Shown here piece after piece: positions 43,432-45,323 of a DNA stretch of 45,323 nt; position 1 is the stretch's first letter; each line of letters begins with the position of its first letter. The position numbers and the translations under genes were made by a program. Origin of the DNA: Opitutia bacterium (lineage in GTDB: Bacteria > Verrucomicrobiota > Verrucomicrobiia > Opitutales > UBA953); contig CANIUQ010000013.1 in the NCBI GenBank assembly GCA_947470855.1, positions 1-45,323 of the forward strand, read 5' to 3'. The notes below the pieces were generated by a model. The model worked only from the letters and a program-made list of their open reading frames with translations. It made no database searches and was not told the DNA's origin.

Positions 43432-45323
43432 ATGAGTAAGAAAATTTTTAATCATCCCACTTTGCAAGAAGGAGAACCTACTGGTCCTTCCTACTGGCGT
43501 AGTCTTGATGAACGTAACAAGAGTCCCGAATTCCGCACCCGTGCTGAGCGTGAGTTCTTGGATGGAGCTTCCACGATTAATACCGTTGAACGCCGTGAGT
43601 TTTTAATGCTCATGGGGGCTTCTTTTGGTTTAGCAGGATTAGGATTAGCCGGATGCCGAGAGCCTCGTAATCATACTTTGCCTTACAGCAAACAGCCGGA
43701 AAATACCATTCCTGGCGTAGCCACTTATTACGCTAGTTCTTTTCCGGGTGAGTGGGCTAATCAGCCACTGATTGTTGAGACGCATCAACACCGTCCAACC
43801 AAAGTTGAAGGTAATACCAGTCATGCTCCCAATGGCTCAGCTTCTTCCAAATTTGCCCAAGCAAGCGTGCTCGATTTGTATGATCCCGAACGTGCACAAT
43901 TTTCAGTAGGCGCTAACGGTGCAACTCTTTCGATTGCAGCTGCTCGTGAGGCTCTTGTACAATTAGCCAGTGAGGCGAAATCCAATAGCGGAGAAGGATT
44001 GGTTTTTGTTGCTCGTCCATCCACATCTCCCACTCGAGCACGTTTGGTGCAGTTGATTCAATCAGCCCTGCCACAGTCGCGATTTGTCGAATATACTCCC
44101 GTTTCACAAAACGGTGCAGAATTGGCCTTGGGGGCTCGCCCTCTGCCTGATTATGCAAAAGCGCGACGCATCCTTAGTTTGGATGCTGACTTTTTAGGTT
44201 CAGGTGATGCCTCCGTTGAAGCAACACGTGCTTACGCTTCAGGTCGTCGTGCAGACAATGCTGATGAGGCTGAGCAAATGACACGTCTCTACGTGGTTGA
44301 GTCGACTTTCACTCTCACAGGTGCAGCGGCTGATCACCGTTTACGTGCTTCGACATCTCACATTTCTGCTCTCGCTGCTTTGTTTGCAGCGGAGGTCTTA
44401 GCCCAGACGGGTAATAACGATGAGGCGACTTTGCTTCTCTCCAAAGTTTCTGGGGTCAATGTTGACCAAAATTGGATCAAAGAGTGCGTTACCGACTTAG
44501 TTAAGGCGAAGGATAAATCTCTCATTGTCGCCGGTGCACACCTTTCGGCCGATGCGCATCGTGCTGTATTCTTAGCCAATGCTGCACTCGGTGCTGCAGT
44601 GCGTTACGCAACAGTTCCTGCAGTTTCGAAGCATCAGCTTTCCGATCTCGTCAGCAATGTGCCTAGCACTCTGGTAATTCTTGGTGGCAACCCAGCTTAC
44701 GACGCTCCTGCGAATGTTCCTTTTGCTAAGTTGGTTAAAGCGGCCAAAAAAGTAGTACGTTTTGGCTATCATGGCGCTGCTTTTGACGAAACTTCAGCTC
44801 TGGTAAAATCAGTCGGCGGGATTGTGCTCGCTGCCTCACATTATTTAGAAAGCTGGTCAGATGGTCGTACTGTGGATGGCACTTATGTCCCCGTGCAACC
44901 GATGATTGAGCCTTTGTTCCCTTCGCTTTCAGACCTTGATGTTTTGGCTCCTTTTGCTGGTTCAACCAAGGATGCTCATGGATTGGTTCGCGAGACTTTC
45001 CAAGAGATTAGCCAAGATAAATCTGATTCCGCTTTTGCCGCCTGGTTAGCCGAAGGTGTTTTACATAAGAGTGGTTATGGAATTATCAATCCATTGGTTA
45101 ATCTCGATGGTTTAAAGCCTTTCCCAGCTCCCCAACTTTCCTTTGATGCCTTGGAGGTTCGTATTTTACCAAGTGTTCACACGGGCGATGGAATGTATGC
45201 GAATAATGGATGGCTTGCTGAAGCACCTGACCCGATGTCTAAAACAGTTTGGGAAAATGTCATTTTAATCAGCCCGAAGTTGGCGGCCAAGTTAGATATC
45301 GAACCTCGTCAAGGAGTCATCAC
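43432..45323 (+). CDS. actB: Alternative complex III iron-sulfur subunit ActB, 3' partial
   Basis: The frame is open from the ATG at 43432 to the window end, so 630 residues are visible and the gene continues. The N-terminus YWRSLDER.. PEFRTRAEREFL is the ActB signature. A twin-arginine-type signal (R54R55EFLMLMGAS) is followed by a hydrophobic stretch and a possible lipobox Cys75 (LAGC). FAQASVLDLYDPERA and the rest match the molybdopterin-oxidoreductase-like half, which in ActB carries no molybdenum cofactor; the C-terminal Fe-S half lies beyond the window. ActC and later subunits are expected downstream. Confidence 0.95.
   Translation, partial: MSKKIFNHPTLQEGEPTGPSYWRSLDERNKSPEFRTRAEREFLDGASTINTVERREFLMLMGASFGLAGLGLAGCREPRNHTLPYSKQPENTIPGVATYYASSFPGEWANQPLIVETHQHRPTKVEGNTSHAPNGSASSKFAQASVLDLYDPERAQFSVGANGATLSIAAAREALVQLASEAKSNSGEGLVFVARPSTSPTRARLVQLIQSALPQSRFVEYTPVSQNGAELALGARPLPDYAKARRILSLDADFLGSGDASVEATRAYASGRRADNADEAEQMTRLYVVESTFTLTGAAADHRLRASTSHISALAALFAAEVLAQTGNNDEATLLLSKVSGVNVDQNWIKECVTDLVKAKDKSLIVAGAHLSADAHRAVFLANAALGAAVRYATVPAVSKHQLSDLVSNVPSTLVILGGNPAYDAPANVPFAKLVKAAKKVVRFGYHGAAFDETSALVKSVGGIVLAASHYLESWSDGRTVDGTYVPVQPMIEPLFPSLSDLDVLAPFAGSTKDAHGLVRETFQEISQDKSDSAFAAWLAEGVLHKSGYGIINPLVNLDGLKPFPAPQLSFDALEVRILPSVHTGDGMYANNGWLAEAPDPMSKTVWENVILISPKLAAKLDIEPRQGVI

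Overview
The window looks like a chromosomal segment of a Gram-negative, aerobic, menaquinone-using member of the PVC group, most likely Verrucomicrobiota. This is inferred from three things. There is a large PVC-type heme protein (beta-propeller, HEAT repeats, two CxxCH sites). There is the start of an alternative complex III operon (actA-actB). The proteins show secretion and outer-membrane signals, and menA is present. I saw no insertion sequences, phage genes, integrase or CRISPR array; most of the window reads as ordinary core genome.

Layout, left to right. 1-3659: two tandem paralogous secreted beta-helix/fibronectin-III proteins, the first cut by the window edge. 3764-6143: a glycosyltransferase-like protein, an Arg/His-rich lineage-specific protein and tRNA-Leu(GAG). 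6224-9806: purD, a YwlE-like phosphatase, rpiB and glyA, an order that partly matches Bacillus ywlE-ywlF-glyA. 9888-11838: menA, a dCMP deaminase and an AlgH-family protein, joined by ATGA overlaps. 11839-14966 (minus): M23 peptidase, lipoprotein, a hypothetical protein and tsaD. 15048-20445: a MidA-like methyltransferase and the large heme protein. 20506-24210 (minus): an anchored hypothetical protein, class I aldolase and a SulP transporter. 24259-26822 (minus): a hybrid histidine kinase, clpS and a DUF2017-like gene, all overlapping.

27047-29416 holds a small K+-channel-like protein, tRNA-Leu(CAG), a GNAT acetyltransferase, a zinc-independent ribosomal protein pair (bL36, bL31) and a strongly codon-biased outer-membrane protein. 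29469-35483 (minus) runs trpE, a sigma-70 factor, then the ATP-grasp / alpha-E / transglutaminase cassette. 35562-38903 has an RlmI-like methyltransferase and a pullulanase-like GH13 enzyme. 38969-42209 is lower glycolysis: gap, pgk, tpiA. 42499 to the end is the alternative complex III operon.

The genes fit a heterotrophic respiring cell. Glycogen or starch debranching and glycolysis (GH13, fba, gap, pgk, tpiA) supply carbon. Menaquinone from MenA would feed alternative complex III. The heme protein is a periplasmic oxidoreductase that could deliver electrons to the same chain. The least understood parts are the ATP-grasp/alpha-E/transglutaminase cassette, the kinase-clpS-DUF2017 overlap and the Arg/His-rich protein. 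Many highly expressed genes here have no visible Shine-Dalgarno sequence, so several start codons were chosen by family alignment or signal peptide.
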